Assembly: GCF_001078375.1 (NCBI RefSeq)
Contig: NZ_BBXI01000009.1
Span: forward strand, 362,789 to 426,788
Length of the DNA stretch: 64,000 bases
Source: Veillonella tobetsuensis
Lineage (GTDB): Bacteria > Bacillota > Negativicutes > Veillonellales > Veillonellaceae
Direction: 5' to 3'
Both the position numbers and the translations under genes were made by a program. This document shows, in pieces, positions 26,147 through 34,858 of the stretch (position 1 is its first letter; each line of letters opens with the position of its first letter). Below the pieces are notes generated by a model, which did no database searches, had not been told where the DNA came from, and worked only from the letters and a program-made list of their open reading frames with translations.

Positions 26147-26704
26147 ATGATTTCCAGTAATGATTTCCGCCCAGGTGTAACCGTTGAAATCGACGGTAAT
26201 GTATGGCAAGTAGTTGATTTCCAACACGTTAAACCAGGCAAAGGTGCTGCATTCGTACGTACTAAAATGAAAAACTTGCAAACAGGTTCCGTAGTAGAAC
26301 GTACATTTAATGCCGGTGAAAAAGTGCCAAAAGCACACGTTGATCGTCGTCGTATGCAATACTTATACGAGTCTGATGGTGCTTATACATTCATGGATAA
26401 CGAAACTTATGACCAAGTTGAACTTACCCTTGAACAATTAGGGGAAGCTAAAAACTTCCTTCTTGAAAATATGGAAGTATCCATCATGTTCTTCCAAGGT
26501 ATCGTTATCGGTCTTGACTTACCTGTAGCTGTAGAACTTCGCGTTGTTGAAACAGATCCTGGTATCCGTGGTGATACTGCTACTGGTGGTAACAAACCAG
26601 CAGTATTAGAAACAGGCTACACTGTAAAAGTACCTCTCTTCATTGAAGTAGACGATGTACTTCGTATTGATACACGTACAGGTCAATACATCGAACGTGC
26701 CTAA
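26147..26704 (+). CDS. efp: Translation elongation factor P
   Basis: EF-P relieves ribosomes stalled at polyproline stretches. Its three beta-barrel domains are visible: the KOW-like N-terminal domain with the modified loop [15 protein letters not shown] (residue K32 or its neighbour in the loop is the usual modification site), a middle OB domain, and a C-terminal domain with [16 protein letters not shown]. Length 185 is exact for the family. AAGGAG precedes the ATG by 9 bases, 15 bases after pepP. The lysine-bearing PGKG loop suggests that any modification is on lysine, as with EpmA or the YmfI type; no modification gene is seen nearby. Confidence 0.97.
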   Translation: MISSNDFRPGVTVEIDGNVWQVVDFQHVKPGKGAAFVRTKMKNLQTGSVVERTFNAGEKVPKAHVDRRRMQYLYESDGAYTFMDNETYDQVELTLEQLGEAKNFLLENMEVSIMFFQGIVIGLDLPVAVELRVVETDPGIRGDTATGGNKPAVLETGYTVKVPLFIEVDDVLRIDTRTGQYIERA

Positions 26705-26775
26705 AACTATTTCATTGATATAGTGGGCCAGATCTTTTAAATGTAATATAGTCCCCCATATATCTTTGTTGAGCT

Positions 26776-26821
26776 GAGCACTTGTCGTCTATGTCATTAT
26801 ATAGGGACAGGTGCTCTTTTT
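26776..26821 (+). terminator. Intrinsic terminator between efp and the Asp23 genes
   Basis: An 11-base-pair stem with one G-U pair (26776-26786 with 26806-26816, GAGCACTTGTC) with possible extra pairing in the loop, followed by a five-T run. It ends 14 bases before the first Asp23 start codon, so it probably terminates pepP-efp or attenuates the downstream genes. Confidence 0.8.
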
Positions 26822-26834
26822 GAAAGAGGCCTAT

Positions 26835-27224
26835 ATGACTAAGAAAATAACTGAGTTAGAAACGGGTAAAATTAAAATTGCTGACGATGTATACGCTACT
26901 ATTGTTAGTATGACCGCATTGGATACAAAAGGGATTCATCATATGAGCTCTACCTTTAATGACGGTGTAAATACATTTTTTGGACGTAAAAACGCCCATG
27001 AAGGTGTAAAAATTTCCTTCAATGATGAAGGGGCTCTTTCCGTAACATTGTACGTAAGTATATCCTATGGCTATCGCATACCAGATATTGCCCTTCGTTT
27101 ACAAGAACGAATTAAAACGGCGCTCGTTAATTATACGGAAATAGATGTTGAAACTATTGATATCGTAGTCCAAGATATTATTTTTGATGATTTTACACCT
27201 GATACATCTCAAGGTGAAGAATAA
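26835..27224 (+). CDS. Asp23/Gls24-family envelope stress protein (first copy)
   Basis: A 129-residue soluble member of the Asp23/Gls24/DUF322 family, associated in Gram-positive bacteria with envelope or alkaline stress. Typical features are the N-terminal GKIKIADDVYATIVSMTALDT, the NDGVNTFFGR middle segment and the C-terminal DIVVQDIIFDD. No membrane anchor is seen. ATG 26835 is preferred to the in-frame upstream starts because AGAGG lies ahead of it. It forms a pair with the next gene, 11 bases away, followed by nusB, a common Firmicute arrangement. Confidence 0.88.
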   Translation: MTKKITELETGKIKIADDVYATIVSMTALDTKGIHHMSSTFNDGVNTFFGRKNAHEGVKISFNDEGALSVTLYVSISYGYRIPDIALRLQERIKTALVNYTEIDVETIDIVVQDIIFDDFTPDTSQGEE

Positions 27225-27235
27225 TAGGAGGACCT

Positions 27236-27607
27236 ATGAGCCAAGACGATAAATTAAATTATGGTTTAGATACAGCAACTGTTGATATTGCTGATTCGGT
27301 GATTATCGATGTTGCTATCAAACCACTTAGCACAATTCCTGGTATTCATTCTTTAAGCCCTCGCTTATATGATGAGATTGTAGATGGTATTACAAATGCA
27401 TTTGGTCAAAAAAATCTACCTGGTATCAATGTAAAACATAGAAAAGGATTTTTGGAAATCAATATTTATATCCGTGTTTTATATGGCTACAATGTAATAG
27501 ATATAGCAAAACAATTACAATCTGAAATTAAACAAACCTTAAAGAACACGCTCGATCTTGATAATGTAAAGGTTGATGTACATATTGAAGGAATTGTGAA
27601 AGAATAA
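27236..27607 (+). CDS. Asp23/Gls24-family protein (second copy)
   Basis: A 123-residue paralogue of the preceding protein, sharing the pattern VIIDVAIKPLSTIPGIHSL, a GITNAFGQKNLPGINVKHRK segment, and the C-terminal LDNVKVDVHIEGIV. Sequence identity to the first copy is only moderate, so the duplication is old and the two may form a mixed complex. The ribosome site AGGAGG is 6 bases before ATG. It stands 13 bases before nusB. Confidence 0.86.
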   Translation: MSQDDKLNYGLDTATVDIADSVIIDVAIKPLSTIPGIHSLSPRLYDEIVDGITNAFGQKNLPGINVKHRKGFLEINIYIRVLYGYNVIDIAKQLQSEIKQTLKNTLDLDNVKVDVHIEGIVKE

Positions 27608-27620
27608 TAGAGGAAACAAC

Positions 27621-28025
27621 ATGTCTAAAAAGAGAAATCGACGTGAAGCACGTCAATATGCATTCCAAGTGCTATACGCTAATGAATTTCACACTTGTAA
27701 CGATGATGTAATCTTCCCTGAAGGCGAAGTAACTCTATCTATGGATATTGCTTATGCAAATCAAATGATTGACGGTGTATTAGCCCATACAGAAGAAATC
27801 GATACAATACTTAATCCATTTTGCACAAAACGTAAATTAGAACTTATGGATAAGGTAGACCGCGCTATTTTACGTCTTGCTATATGGGAGCTCAATTATA
27901 ATAGTGAAGATGTATCTCCGTCTATCGTAATCAATGAAGCTGTACAATTAGCAAAATCTTTTGGTTCTGATGCATCTTACAAATTAATTAATGCTATTCT
28001 AGACGCTTATAACAAGAGTAAATAA
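27621..28025 (+). CDS. nusB: Transcription antitermination factor NusB
   Basis: An all-helical RNA-binding protein that, with NusE/S10, assembles antitermination complexes on rRNA operons. The N-terminus RREARQYAFQVLYANEFH and C-terminal PSIVINEAVQLAKSFGSDAS plus INAILDAY are the defining motifs. Length is 134. It shares one base with the next gene (TAATG), so translation is coupled. Confidence 0.95.
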   Translation: MSKKRNRREARQYAFQVLYANEFHTCNDDVIFPEGEVTLSMDIAYANQMIDGVLAHTEEIDTILNPFCTKRKLELMDKVDRAILRLAIWELNYNSEDVSPSIVINEAVQLAKSFGSDASYKLINAILDAYNKSK

Positions 28026-28963
28026 TGAAACAATACTTTCTAGGAATCGACACAAGCTGCTATACGACGAGCTGTGCCATCATTGATGATGAACTAAATA
28101 TTGTAGGGGAAGCTCGTAAAATTTTGGACGTCAAATCTGGTATGAAAGGCCTTCAACAGTCTAATATGGTATTTCAACATACAAAGGTACTACCTCGTCT
28201 TATAGAAGAGTTAGTTCAAGTTCCGTTATCGGGAATTGGTGTCAGTGCCTTTCCTAGACGGGCTGATGATTCTTATATGCCAGCTTTTCTTGTAGGTCAT
28301 AGTTTTGGTCGTGCGCTAAGCCATATGATGAAAGTACCAATGTACGAGTTTTCCCATCAAGAAAATCATATATTGGCAGCATTGCGTGACATAGGATCTA
28401 TCCCAGATCAACCATTCTATGCCTTGCATCTTTCCGGTGGTACAACAGAACTTGTGCTAACAGAATATAAAGGTAAAGGTGTTTTTGAAAGTTCTATCAT
28501 CGGTGGCTCTAACGATTTGCAAGGTGGACAATTTGTTGATCGCGTCGGTGTTGCGTTGGGCTTACAATTTCCTTGTGGCAAGGAATTAGAACGACTTGCG
28601 TTACAAACGGATACATATGATCCATTACCTTCATCAGTTAAAGATGGATGGATTAGCTTTGCTGGTCCTTGTAGTGCGGCATTACGCAATATAGGAAATG
28701 GTGTCGCTCCTGCATCTATAAGTAAGGCACTCTTTAGTTGTATAGGAAACTCCTTAGAAAAATTATTGACATATCATCTTGAACATACACCAGTATCAAC
28801 ATTAGTTGCAGTAGGTGGTGTTATGAGTAATTCCATATTACGAAATCGTATTAAAGGTTTCTGCAATAAAAATGATGTAAAGGTTTACTTTGCAACTCCT
28901 AAGTTTTCCGTCGACAATGCTACTGGTAATGCCTACGGAGCATTATTAGCATCAAAAGAGTAG
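28025..28963 (+). CDS. TsaD-like (Kae1/Gcp) family protein, divergent paralogue
   Basis: A 312-residue ASKHA-fold protein, often annotated as an O-sialoglycoprotein endopeptidase. TsaD proper makes tRNA t6A with a metal-binding HxxxH motif. Here the region reads SHQENHILAA (about residues 117-126), similar but not the standard HMEGH. The N-terminus LGIDTSCYTTSCAIID and LHLSGGTTELVL keep the nucleotide site, and AVGGVMSNSILRNRI is the C-terminal phosphate motif. It is coupled to nusB by a 1-base overlap and precedes xseA. It is probably a second, specialised member. Whether it makes t6A cannot be told. Confidence 0.8.
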   Translation: MKQYFLGIDTSCYTTSCAIIDDELNIVGEARKILDVKSGMKGLQQSNMVFQHTKVLPRLIEELVQVPLSGIGVSAFPRRADDSYMPAFLVGHSFGRALSHMMKVPMYEFSHQENHILAALRDIGSIPDQPFYALHLSGGTTELVLTEYKGKGVFESSIIGGSNDLQGGQFVDRVGVALGLQFPCGKELERLALQTDTYDPLPSSVKDGWISFAGPCSAALRNIGNGVAPASISKALFSCIGNSLEKLLTYHLEHTPVSTLVAVGGVMSNSILRNRIKGFCNKNDVKVYFATPKFSVDNATGNAYGALLASKE

Positions 28964-28970
28964 GTATATC

Positions 28971-30194
28971 GTGAATATATTAAGTATTACCCAATTAAAT
29001 AACTTAATAAAACGAACAATAGATAGAGAATATCTCCTTAAAAATGTATATGTTAGCGGTACTATTATCAATGCTAAACGTCATAGTAGCGGGCATGTAT
29101 ACTTCACACTCAAAGATGAGGAATCATCTATTGATGTGACGATGTGGTCTAGTACGGTACAAAGCAAAGGTCTGGCTAATTCTTTTCAAAATGGATTATT
29201 AGTAACTATCAAAGCATCTGTTAATTTTTACAATAAAATGGGACGTTTAAATCTTATCGCTACGGATATGCAAGTAGGTTCTAAAAGCCCATTACAGCTT
29301 GAATTTGATGCATTACAAAGAGAGTTGGCTGCGTTAGGCTATTTTGATGATGCTCATAAACAACCTATACCAGTTTTATCTAGTTGTATCGGTATTGTTA
29401 CATCTCCAACTGGTGCCGTTATACACGATATCTTACATATTAGTGAACATAGAAATCCTCTTATGCAATTTAAATTATTTTCTGTCCCTGTACAGGGTTC
29501 AACTGCTGGCCCCATTATAGCTAAAGGGATTGAGGCCGCTGATAAAGACCCTGATGTAGACGTAATTATCGTCGGTCGTGGCGGTGGATCAATGGAAGAT
29601 TTATGGTGCTTTAATGATAGAGTAGTAATTGAGGCTATATATAATTCATCAACACCAATTATATCTGCTGTTGGGCATGAGACCGATTATACATTAGCAG
29701 ATTATGCTGCTGATATACGTGGCGCTACACCGAGTCATGCTGCGGAAATCGCTGTACTTCCATTAGCTACATTGCAACAGAATTTACAACAAAAATTTGA
29801 TTATATTCAGTACGTAATGAGTCAAACATTACAACAAAAACGCATCGAATTAAGTACGATTTTTAATCGCCGTCTTGGATTTCCTGCATTGCAATTGATT
29901 CACAAGCAAAACTCCTTATTGCAATCATATAAAGAAAAAATGCAAACACTTACATCACAGCGACTACAGCAGGAAAAACATAAACTTTCATTAATCACAC
30001 AGGAATTGTCCTTACAAAACCCACTTCATTTAATGGTGAAAGGATACTCCAAGATAGAAAAAGAGGGCAATGTTGTAAAATCAGTGCAATATTTAGCAAA
30101 AGGTGATTCATTTAGCATTTCATTGAGCGATGGCTCTATACATGCAGTTGTAGAGGAGGTACTACCTAATGGCAGCATCACTGAAAAGTTATGA
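28971..30194 (+). CDS. xseA: Exodeoxyribonuclease VII large subunit
   Basis: The catalytic large subunit of ExoVII, which degrades single-stranded DNA from both ends. It has an N-terminal OB fold (about 1-100; VSGTIINAKRHSSGHVYFTL), the catalytic core with GIVTSPTGAVIHD, IVGRGGGSMEDLWCFND, PIISAVGHETDYTLADYAAD and RGATPSHAAE, and a long coiled coil after about 270. Length 407 is standard. The start is a GTG at 28971. The frame runs 26 bases into xseB, coupling the two subunits. Confidence 0.96.
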   Translation: MNILSITQLNNLIKRTIDREYLLKNVYVSGTIINAKRHSSGHVYFTLKDEESSIDVTMWSSTVQSKGLANSFQNGLLVTIKASVNFYNKMGRLNLIATDMQVGSKSPLQLEFDALQRELAALGYFDDAHKQPIPVLSSCIGIVTSPTGAVIHDILHISEHRNPLMQFKLFSVPVQGSTAGPIIAKGIEAADKDPDVDVIIVGRGGGSMEDLWCFNDRVVIEAIYNSSTPIISAVGHETDYTLADYAADIRGATPSHAAEIAVLPLATLQQNLQQKFDYIQYVMSQTLQQKRIELSTIFNRRLGFPALQLIHKQNSLLQSYKEKMQTLTSQRLQQEKHKLSLITQELSLQNPLHLMVKGYSKIEKEGNVVKSVQYLAKGDSFSISLSDGSIHAVVEEVLPNGSITEKL

Positions 30195-30375
30195 GAAAAA
30201 ATATAAGGCTCTTGAAGATATAGTTCGCCAATTAGATGATGGCGAATTATCTATGTCAGAGCTCTTAAATCAGTATAAAAAGGGATTAACCTTAGTTAAG
30301 GAATGTGCAGATATGCTAGATTCTGTGGAAGGCGAAATTCAACAGATTATTGAAGAAGTACGCATTGGAGAATAA
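30169..30375 (+). CDS. xseB: Exodeoxyribonuclease VII small subunit
   Basis: A 68-residue helical hairpin that binds the coiled coil of the large subunit. The pattern YEKKYKALEDIVRQLDDGEL, then SMSELLNQYKKGLTLVKEC, is the family signature. The ribosome site GAGGAGG lies inside xseA and the start overlaps its last 26 bases. It is followed 5 bases later by ispA, the widespread xseA-xseB-ispA order. Confidence 0.95.
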   Translation: MAASLKSYEKKYKALEDIVRQLDDGELSMSELLNQYKKGLTLVKECADMLDSVEGEIQQIIEEVRIGE

Positions 30376-30380
30376 AGGCT

Positions 30381-31259
30381 ATGTTAAAAACATATTTAGA
30401 GACTAGCAAACAAACTATTGAACAATGGTTAAATACCATATTAAAATCTCCCATACCAGAATACGAACGCCTATATGAATCTATGAATTATAGTTTATTA
30501 CAAGGTGGTAAACGAATTCGTCCCATTTTAACAAAGGCTGTACTTGAATCTATGAATATGGATGCCTCCTTATATAAAGAGTTCCTTTGTGCTTTGGAAT
30601 GCATTCATACGTATTCATTAGTTCATGATGATCTACCGGCTATGGATAATGATGATTATCGACGTGGTAATTTAACTAATCATAAAGTATATGGTGACGG
30701 TTTAGCAATTCTTGCTGGTGATGGTTTATTGACCTATGCATTCCAACTTTGTTCTGAAAATAAAACCGCATCAGCAAATCAAAAAATTAAAGCGATTCAA
30801 TGCTTAGCTACTGCAGCTGGCCCTGAAGGAATGGTGGGCGGTCAAGCATTCGATTTACTTTCTGAGGGAAAACATATACCGCTTGAGGAATTAAAAGTCT
30901 TACATGGTGGTAAAACGGGAGCGCTCTTTAATGCGGCAATAGAGTTAGGCCTTATCTTATCTAACGCTGAGAAAGAAAAGTATACAGCCTATATGACCTA
31001 TGCCAATTGTTTAGGATTGCTATTCCAGATTACAGATGATATTCTCGATGTAACAGGAACTATAGAGGAGTTGGGCAAAACACCTGGTAGTGATATGCGT
31101 CAAGACAAATCTACTTATGTTTCCTTATTAGGCCTAGAAGGTGCTCAAAATGAAGCGCATAGGGTCGCCCAAAATGCTCATTCGGCACTATCGACATTAA
31201 CAGATAATACAGAAATATTAAGTGCTATTATCGATTATTTAATGGAACGTACACATTAA
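30381..31259 (+). CDS. ispA: Geranyl/farnesyl diphosphate synthase
   Basis: A trans-prenyltransferase that chains isopentenyl diphosphate units into farnesyl diphosphate for quinones and the undecaprenyl carrier. The first aspartate-rich motif is in VHDDLPAMDNDDYRRG (about 84-99), and the second is QITDDILDVTGT (about 215-226). GGKRIRP near residue 37 is the conserved basic motif. Length 292 is typical for FPP synthase. It lies 5 bases after xseB, ahead of the PAP2-like protein and tlyA. Confidence 0.95.
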   Translation: MLKTYLETSKQTIEQWLNTILKSPIPEYERLYESMNYSLLQGGKRIRPILTKAVLESMNMDASLYKEFLCALECIHTYSLVHDDLPAMDNDDYRRGNLTNHKVYGDGLAILAGDGLLTYAFQLCSENKTASANQKIKAIQCLATAAGPEGMVGGQAFDLLSEGKHIPLEELKVLHGGKTGALFNAAIELGLILSNAEKEKYTAYMTYANCLGLLFQITDDILDVTGTIEELGKTPGSDMRQDKSTYVSLLGLEGAQNEAHRVAQNAHSALSTLTDNTEILSAIIDYLMERTH

Positions 31260-31279
31260 TATCTAAAGGATGAAGTCAG

Positions 31280-31765
31280 ATGTACCATATTTTTGAAGAA
31301 ATTTGTCATAATTATATAGCGCAAGCGGCATTTTGGGGCTGGTTTTCCGCGCAAGCCATTAAATTCTTGTGGCAATTAATTCGCTATCGTACATTACGGT
31401 TGGAACGACTTGTAGGATCTGGTGGATTTCCTAGTTCTCATACATCCTTTGTTATTTCAACGACAACTGCATTATATTTTAAAAATAATGGTATTACAGA
31501 TTTATTTGTAGTAGCCCTTGTATTCTCCATCGTTGTTATGTATGACGCATCTGGTGTACGTAGGGAGGCCGGTAGACAAGCTCAAATTTTAAACCAAATT
31601 GTAGAGTATTTTAGCAAACGTAATATTCCGGTCATCTTAAAAGGTCGTGAAATCGCCTTGAAAGAATTATTAGGTCATACACCAATCGAAGTATTTGGTG
31701 GTTTAATACTAGGCATACTGGTTGCGTATATTCAATATTTCTATGTATATAATGGTGTAATATGA
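31280..31765 (+). CDS. Divergent PAP2-family membrane protein (YuiD-like)
   Basis: A 161-residue protein with three or four hydrophobic segments. It has the divergent PAP2 motif GSGGFPSSHTSFVIS (about 48-62), the expected lysine/arginine-rich first half, and a C-terminal membrane helix (about 135-156). The family resembles phosphatidic acid phosphatase 2 but its activity is unknown; a role with prenyl phosphates fits its place after ispA. The stop overlaps the tlyA start by 4 bases. Confidence 0.85.
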   Translation: MYHIFEEICHNYIAQAAFWGWFSAQAIKFLWQLIRYRTLRLERLVGSGGFPSSHTSFVISTTTALYFKNNGITDLFVVALVFSIVVMYDASGVRREAGRQAQILNQIVEYFSKRNIPVILKGREIALKELLGHTPIEVFGGLILGILVAYIQYFYVYNGVI

Positions 31766-32565
31766 GTAATAAAGAACGTTTAGATATTCTTCTTGTAAAT
31801 CGAGGATTATTTGAAAGCCGCGAAAAGGCAAAAGCTGCCATTATGGCTGGTCAAATTTTTATGGATACTACAAGAATCGATAAAGCGGGTACAAAGGTTC
31901 CTGTTGATGCCAATCTTACAGTAAAAGGGAATACCTTACCATATGTAAGTCGCGGTGGCTTAAAATTAGAAAAAGCTATTCAAATATATCCTATCGATTT
32001 AACTGATGCAGTTATGGTTGATATTGGTGCTAGTACTGGTGGTTTTACTGATTGCGCTTTGCAAAATGGCGCTTCAAAAGTGTTTGCCATTGATGTAGGA
32101 TATAATCAACTAGCTTGGAAATTACGCCAAGATGAACGAGTTATCAACATGGAAAAACAAAATATACGCACTGTTACACCTGAGCAACTAGGTGAACTTG
32201 TAGATTTTATCTCTATCGATGTAGCCTTTATATCCCTTGATAAAGTATTACCTGTTGCTACAACCTTATTAAAAGATACAGGTTCTCTTGTAGCCCTCAT
32301 AAAGCCACAATTTGAAGCTGGAAAGGAAAAGGTTGGTAAAGGTGGTATTGTTCGTGATAGATTAGTCCATGAAGAAGTCCTACAACGTATATTGCAATTT
32401 GCTTATGATTGTCGACTTTATTTACATGGTTTAACATTCTCACCAATCAAAGGAACCGAGGGAAATATTGAATTTTTAGGTTATTTTACTAAATCTGAAG
32501 ATGATGCATTATCAATAACTGATGAATTAATTACAGCAGTTGTCGATGAAGCTCACGCGTTATAG
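31762..32565 (+). CDS. tlyA: TlyA-family 16S/23S rRNA 2'-O-methyltransferase
   Basis: Combines an N-terminal S4 RNA-binding domain (about 1-60; ERLDILLVNRGLFESREKAK) with an FtsJ-like Rossmann methyltransferase. The SAM motif VDIGASTGGFTDCALQ is at about 91-106. In this family it 2'-O-methylates cytidines in 16S and 23S rRNA; capreomycin sensitivity in mycobacteria depends on it. The YuiD-like-tlyA-nadK-argR-recN order is conserved in Firmicutes. The length of 267 residues is normal. A second conserved segment, LIKPQFEAGKEKVGKGGIV, is present. Confidence 0.92.
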   Translation: MSNKERLDILLVNRGLFESREKAKAAIMAGQIFMDTTRIDKAGTKVPVDANLTVKGNTLPYVSRGGLKLEKAIQIYPIDLTDAVMVDIGASTGGFTDCALQNGASKVFAIDVGYNQLAWKLRQDERVINMEKQNIRTVTPEQLGELVDFISIDVAFISLDKVLPVATTLLKDTGSLVALIKPQFEAGKEKVGKGGIVRDRLVHEEVLQRILQFAYDCRLYLHGLTFSPIKGTEGNIEFLGYFTKSEDDALSITDELITAVVDEAHAL

Positions 32566-32576
32566 GAGATAGATTT

Positions 32577-33461
32577 ATGCGTATTGGTTTTTTTCCTAAC
32601 ATGGGCAAAAGTACAATAATGGCCGTTTTAAAAATGGCTGCACACATCTGTAGAGAAGAACAAATAGAAGTATATTTACCAGATGATCTTGAAAGACCTG
32701 ATACTTATAAAGTGTTACAAATTCCTAAAGATCATGTGCTTCCTAGGCCAGAAATTTTCAAACATATTGACGTGGCTTTTAGTTTTGGTGGTGACGGTAC
32801 CATCATTCATTTAGCACGACAAATCTTCTCTTACAATATACCTGTATGTGGTATCAATTTAGGGGAGCTAGGCTTCTTAAATCAAATTGAAGTACATCAA
32901 TTACAAAGCCACATTAAACGCGTTGCGCAAGGTGATTATACTATTGAAAAAAGAGGCCATTTACATGCCTGTATTGATAGAGAAGATGGTTCTAAAGAAG
33001 AATTAGTACCAATTATCAATGAAGTTGTAATTACAAGAGCAGAACCTGCTAAAATGGCACGTATTAATTTAGCGGTTAATAATCAACATACTCAAATGTA
33101 TCCTTCAGATGGTCTTATCATTTCATCTGCTACTGGTTCAACAGGGTATAATTTATCTGCTGGTGGTCCCATTATGAAACCTGATAATCGTTCTATTATT
33201 ATTACACCCGTGGCGCCTCATTTAATTCAAGGTATTTCGATGGTGTTAGAAGAGCATGACACGATTCAAGTCACTATGCCTGAACGAGAACCTAAATTGC
33301 ACATATGCATAGATGGAACATTTGATTATTCTTTTACAAACAAAGAGACTCTACATATTTCATCTAACCCTGTATATTGTTTATTTGTTCGCTTCAAAGA
33401 TCAATGTTTCTTCGGTACATTATTTAAAAAATTGGCATCTCGTAGGGACGAGTTATTATAA
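32577..33461 (+). CDS. nadK: NAD kinase
   Basis: Phosphorylates NAD to NADP. The diagnostic FSFGGDGTIIHLAR motif (residues 64-77) and the ATP/NAD segment INLGELGFLNQIE are present, as are SATGSTGYNLSAGGP (about 184-198) and PVAPHL. Length is 294 residues. It follows tlyA by 11 bases with AGGAG ahead of the ATG, so it belongs to the same run. Confidence 0.95.
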   Translation: MRIGFFPNMGKSTIMAVLKMAAHICREEQIEVYLPDDLERPDTYKVLQIPKDHVLPRPEIFKHIDVAFSFGGDGTIIHLARQIFSYNIPVCGINLGELGFLNQIEVHQLQSHIKRVAQGDYTIEKRGHLHACIDREDGSKEELVPIINEVVITRAEPAKMARINLAVNNQHTQMYPSDGLIISSATGSTGYNLSAGGPIMKPDNRSIIITPVAPHLIQGISMVLEEHDTIQVTMPEREPKLHICIDGTFDYSFTNKETLHISSNPVYCLFVRFKDQCFFGTLFKKLASRRDELL

Positions 33462-33476
33462 GGAGTGTGAACGCAT

Positions 33477-34052
33477 ATGATTAACATCAACAATGCAGTT
33501 CAATTTCAACATCTCATTTGGGATCATATCATGAAATCCGCCTCTGTTGTAGTGGATGCAACATGTGGCAATGGCCACGATTTACTATATTTAGCACAAC
33601 GAGCTAAAGCAGAGTGTCATCTCTATGGTATTGATATTCAAGAACAAGCAATCGGTGCTAGTAGGAAATTATTAGCATCTAAGACATTACAATCTGATGT
33701 GACGATAACATTCCTACATAATTCTCATGATATTGCGTTACATGAAGCAATTAAAGAAAATAGCATAGATTTAATTATCTTTAATTTAGGGTATTTGCCA
33801 GGTGGGGATCACCGAATTATAACGCGTCCAAAACATACCATAGAAGCACTAAAAAACGCCTTTCCTAAATTGGCCAAGGATGGGGCCATAACAATTGTTG
33901 CTTATCCTGGTACGCCAGAAGGAATGAATGAGAAGGAAGAATTACAGTTCTTCTTATCAGAATTAGAGCAAAATAAGTTCAATGTATGTCATTGGCATCC
34001 TTTAAATCAAGTAAATAATCCACCTGAATTATTTATTATACAAAAACGTTAG
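33477..34052 (+). CDS. Class I SAM-dependent methyltransferase, YtqB/RsmH-like
   Basis: A 191-residue small methyltransferase that fits the rRNA-methyltransferase-like group (YtqB). The SAM-binding motif VVVDATCGNGHDLLYLAQ (about 21-38) and the acidic GIDIQEQA follow Rossmann order; LIIFNLGYLPGGDH (about 99-112) is a catalytic-loop motif of this family. AAGGAG precedes the ATG. The target is not known from sequence. It is the last gene before the terminator at 34126-34153. Confidence 0.82.
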   Translation: MININNAVQFQHLIWDHIMKSASVVVDATCGNGHDLLYLAQRAKAECHLYGIDIQEQAIGASRKLLASKTLQSDVTITFLHNSHDIALHEAIKENSIDLIIFNLGYLPGGDHRIITRPKHTIEALKNAFPKLAKDGAITIVAYPGTPEGMNEKEELQFFLSELEQNKFNVCHWHPLNQVNNPPELFIIQKR

Positions 34053-34125
34053 CATATACTCCTTACAGTATAGAAAATTTATAATATTCCTATAATTCTG
34101 CTATACTTAAAATGCATAATGACCT

Positions 34126-34153
34126 ATAAAAGACCCATAATTGGGTCTTTTAT
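34126..34153. terminator. Intrinsic terminator after the tlyA-nadK run
   Basis: A perfect 12-base-pair stem (ATAAAAGACCCA, 34126-34137 with 34142-34153) with a 4-base TAAT loop and T-rich DNA following. It ends the run that begins around 26.8 kb. The 137 bases after it (34154-34290) are AT-rich, with no supported gene. Confidence 0.8.
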
Positions 34154-34290
34154 TTATTTATAGCACAAAAAAATGTATAAATTATAAATTCTGTATAAAT
34201 AGATGAACCATATATTATGTGCCTTTATAAGTAGTATTTTCGCTTTCTTTTTAAAAAATATAAAACATTCTCATTATATGCATAAGACGT

Positions 34291-34340
34291 ATGGTATATA
34301 CGGTATATACCATATATTAATTTTGAATATATGGTATAAT
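34291..34340 (+). promoter_or_regulatory. argR promoter with 23-base palindrome
   Basis: A perfect palindrome, ATGGTATATAC-g-GTATATACCAT (34291-34313), lies just upstream of an extended -10 TGG-TATAAT (34332-34340). The -35 position (about 34312) is inside the palindrome edge and has no consensus hexamer. A further ATGGTATA copy (34331-34338) overlaps the -10. This looks like an operator, perhaps for ArgR itself, but it does not match the usual TGAATAT-type ARG box. Confidence 0.55.
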
Positions 34341-34398
34341 AATGTAGAAAAGATACTATTCTCTTTTATGTGCAAGGTTTTAAAAAAGGGAGATCAAA

Positions 34399-34854
34399 AT
34401 GAAACGCTATCGCTACAACAAAATTAAGGAAATTGTCCAGTCTAAGGCGATTGAAACACAAGAAGAGTTAGCAGCAGCTTTATTACAAGAAGGCATTGAA
34501 GTAACACAGGCTACCGTCTCTCGTGACATTAAAGAGTTAATGTTAATTAAAATTCCTACTGGCGATGGACATTATCGGTATGCATTGTCTCCAGAAGAAA
34601 ATGTGGTTCTTTCACGCAGTCGTATAAATAGACTATTCCAAGATTCATTAATTAAGGTTGATCACAGTCTTAACCAAATCGTGCTACATACGATTCCTGG
34701 TTCAGCACAATCTGTAGCATTTTCAATTGACCATGCTAAATGGTCTGAATTGATTGGTACACTAGCAGGGGATGATACAATTTTACTTATTGCCCGCTCT
34801 GAAGAAGATGTACCTGCAATTCTCACAAGAATTCAAGATTTAATGAAGGATTAA
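34399..34854 (+). CDS. argR: Arginine repressor ArgR/AhrC
   Basis: A hexameric arginine-responsive regulator. The N-terminal winged helix (KIKEIVQSKAIETQEELAAA, then VTQATVSRDIKELMLIKIP, about 8-58) and the C-terminal oligomerisation and arginine-binding domain (about 80-150, IPGSAQSVAFSIDHAK and LAGDDTILLIARSEED) are intact. Length is 151. The start follows AAAGGGAG. It precedes recN by 4 bases, an arrangement widely kept in Firmicutes. Its upstream palindrome could be autoregulatory. Confidence 0.95.
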   Translation: MKRYRYNKIKEIVQSKAIETQEELAAALLQEGIEVTQATVSRDIKELMLIKIPTGDGHYRYALSPEENVVLSRSRINRLFQDSLIKVDHSLNQIVLHTIPGSAQSVAFSIDHAKWSELIGTLAGDDTILLIARSEEDVPAILTRIQDLMKD

Positions 34855-34858
34855 TTAT

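Noticed and set aside
34203..34427. 74-codon frame overlapping the argR promoter
   Set aside because: It covers the palindrome and promoter, lacks a ribosome site, and runs into argR in another frame.
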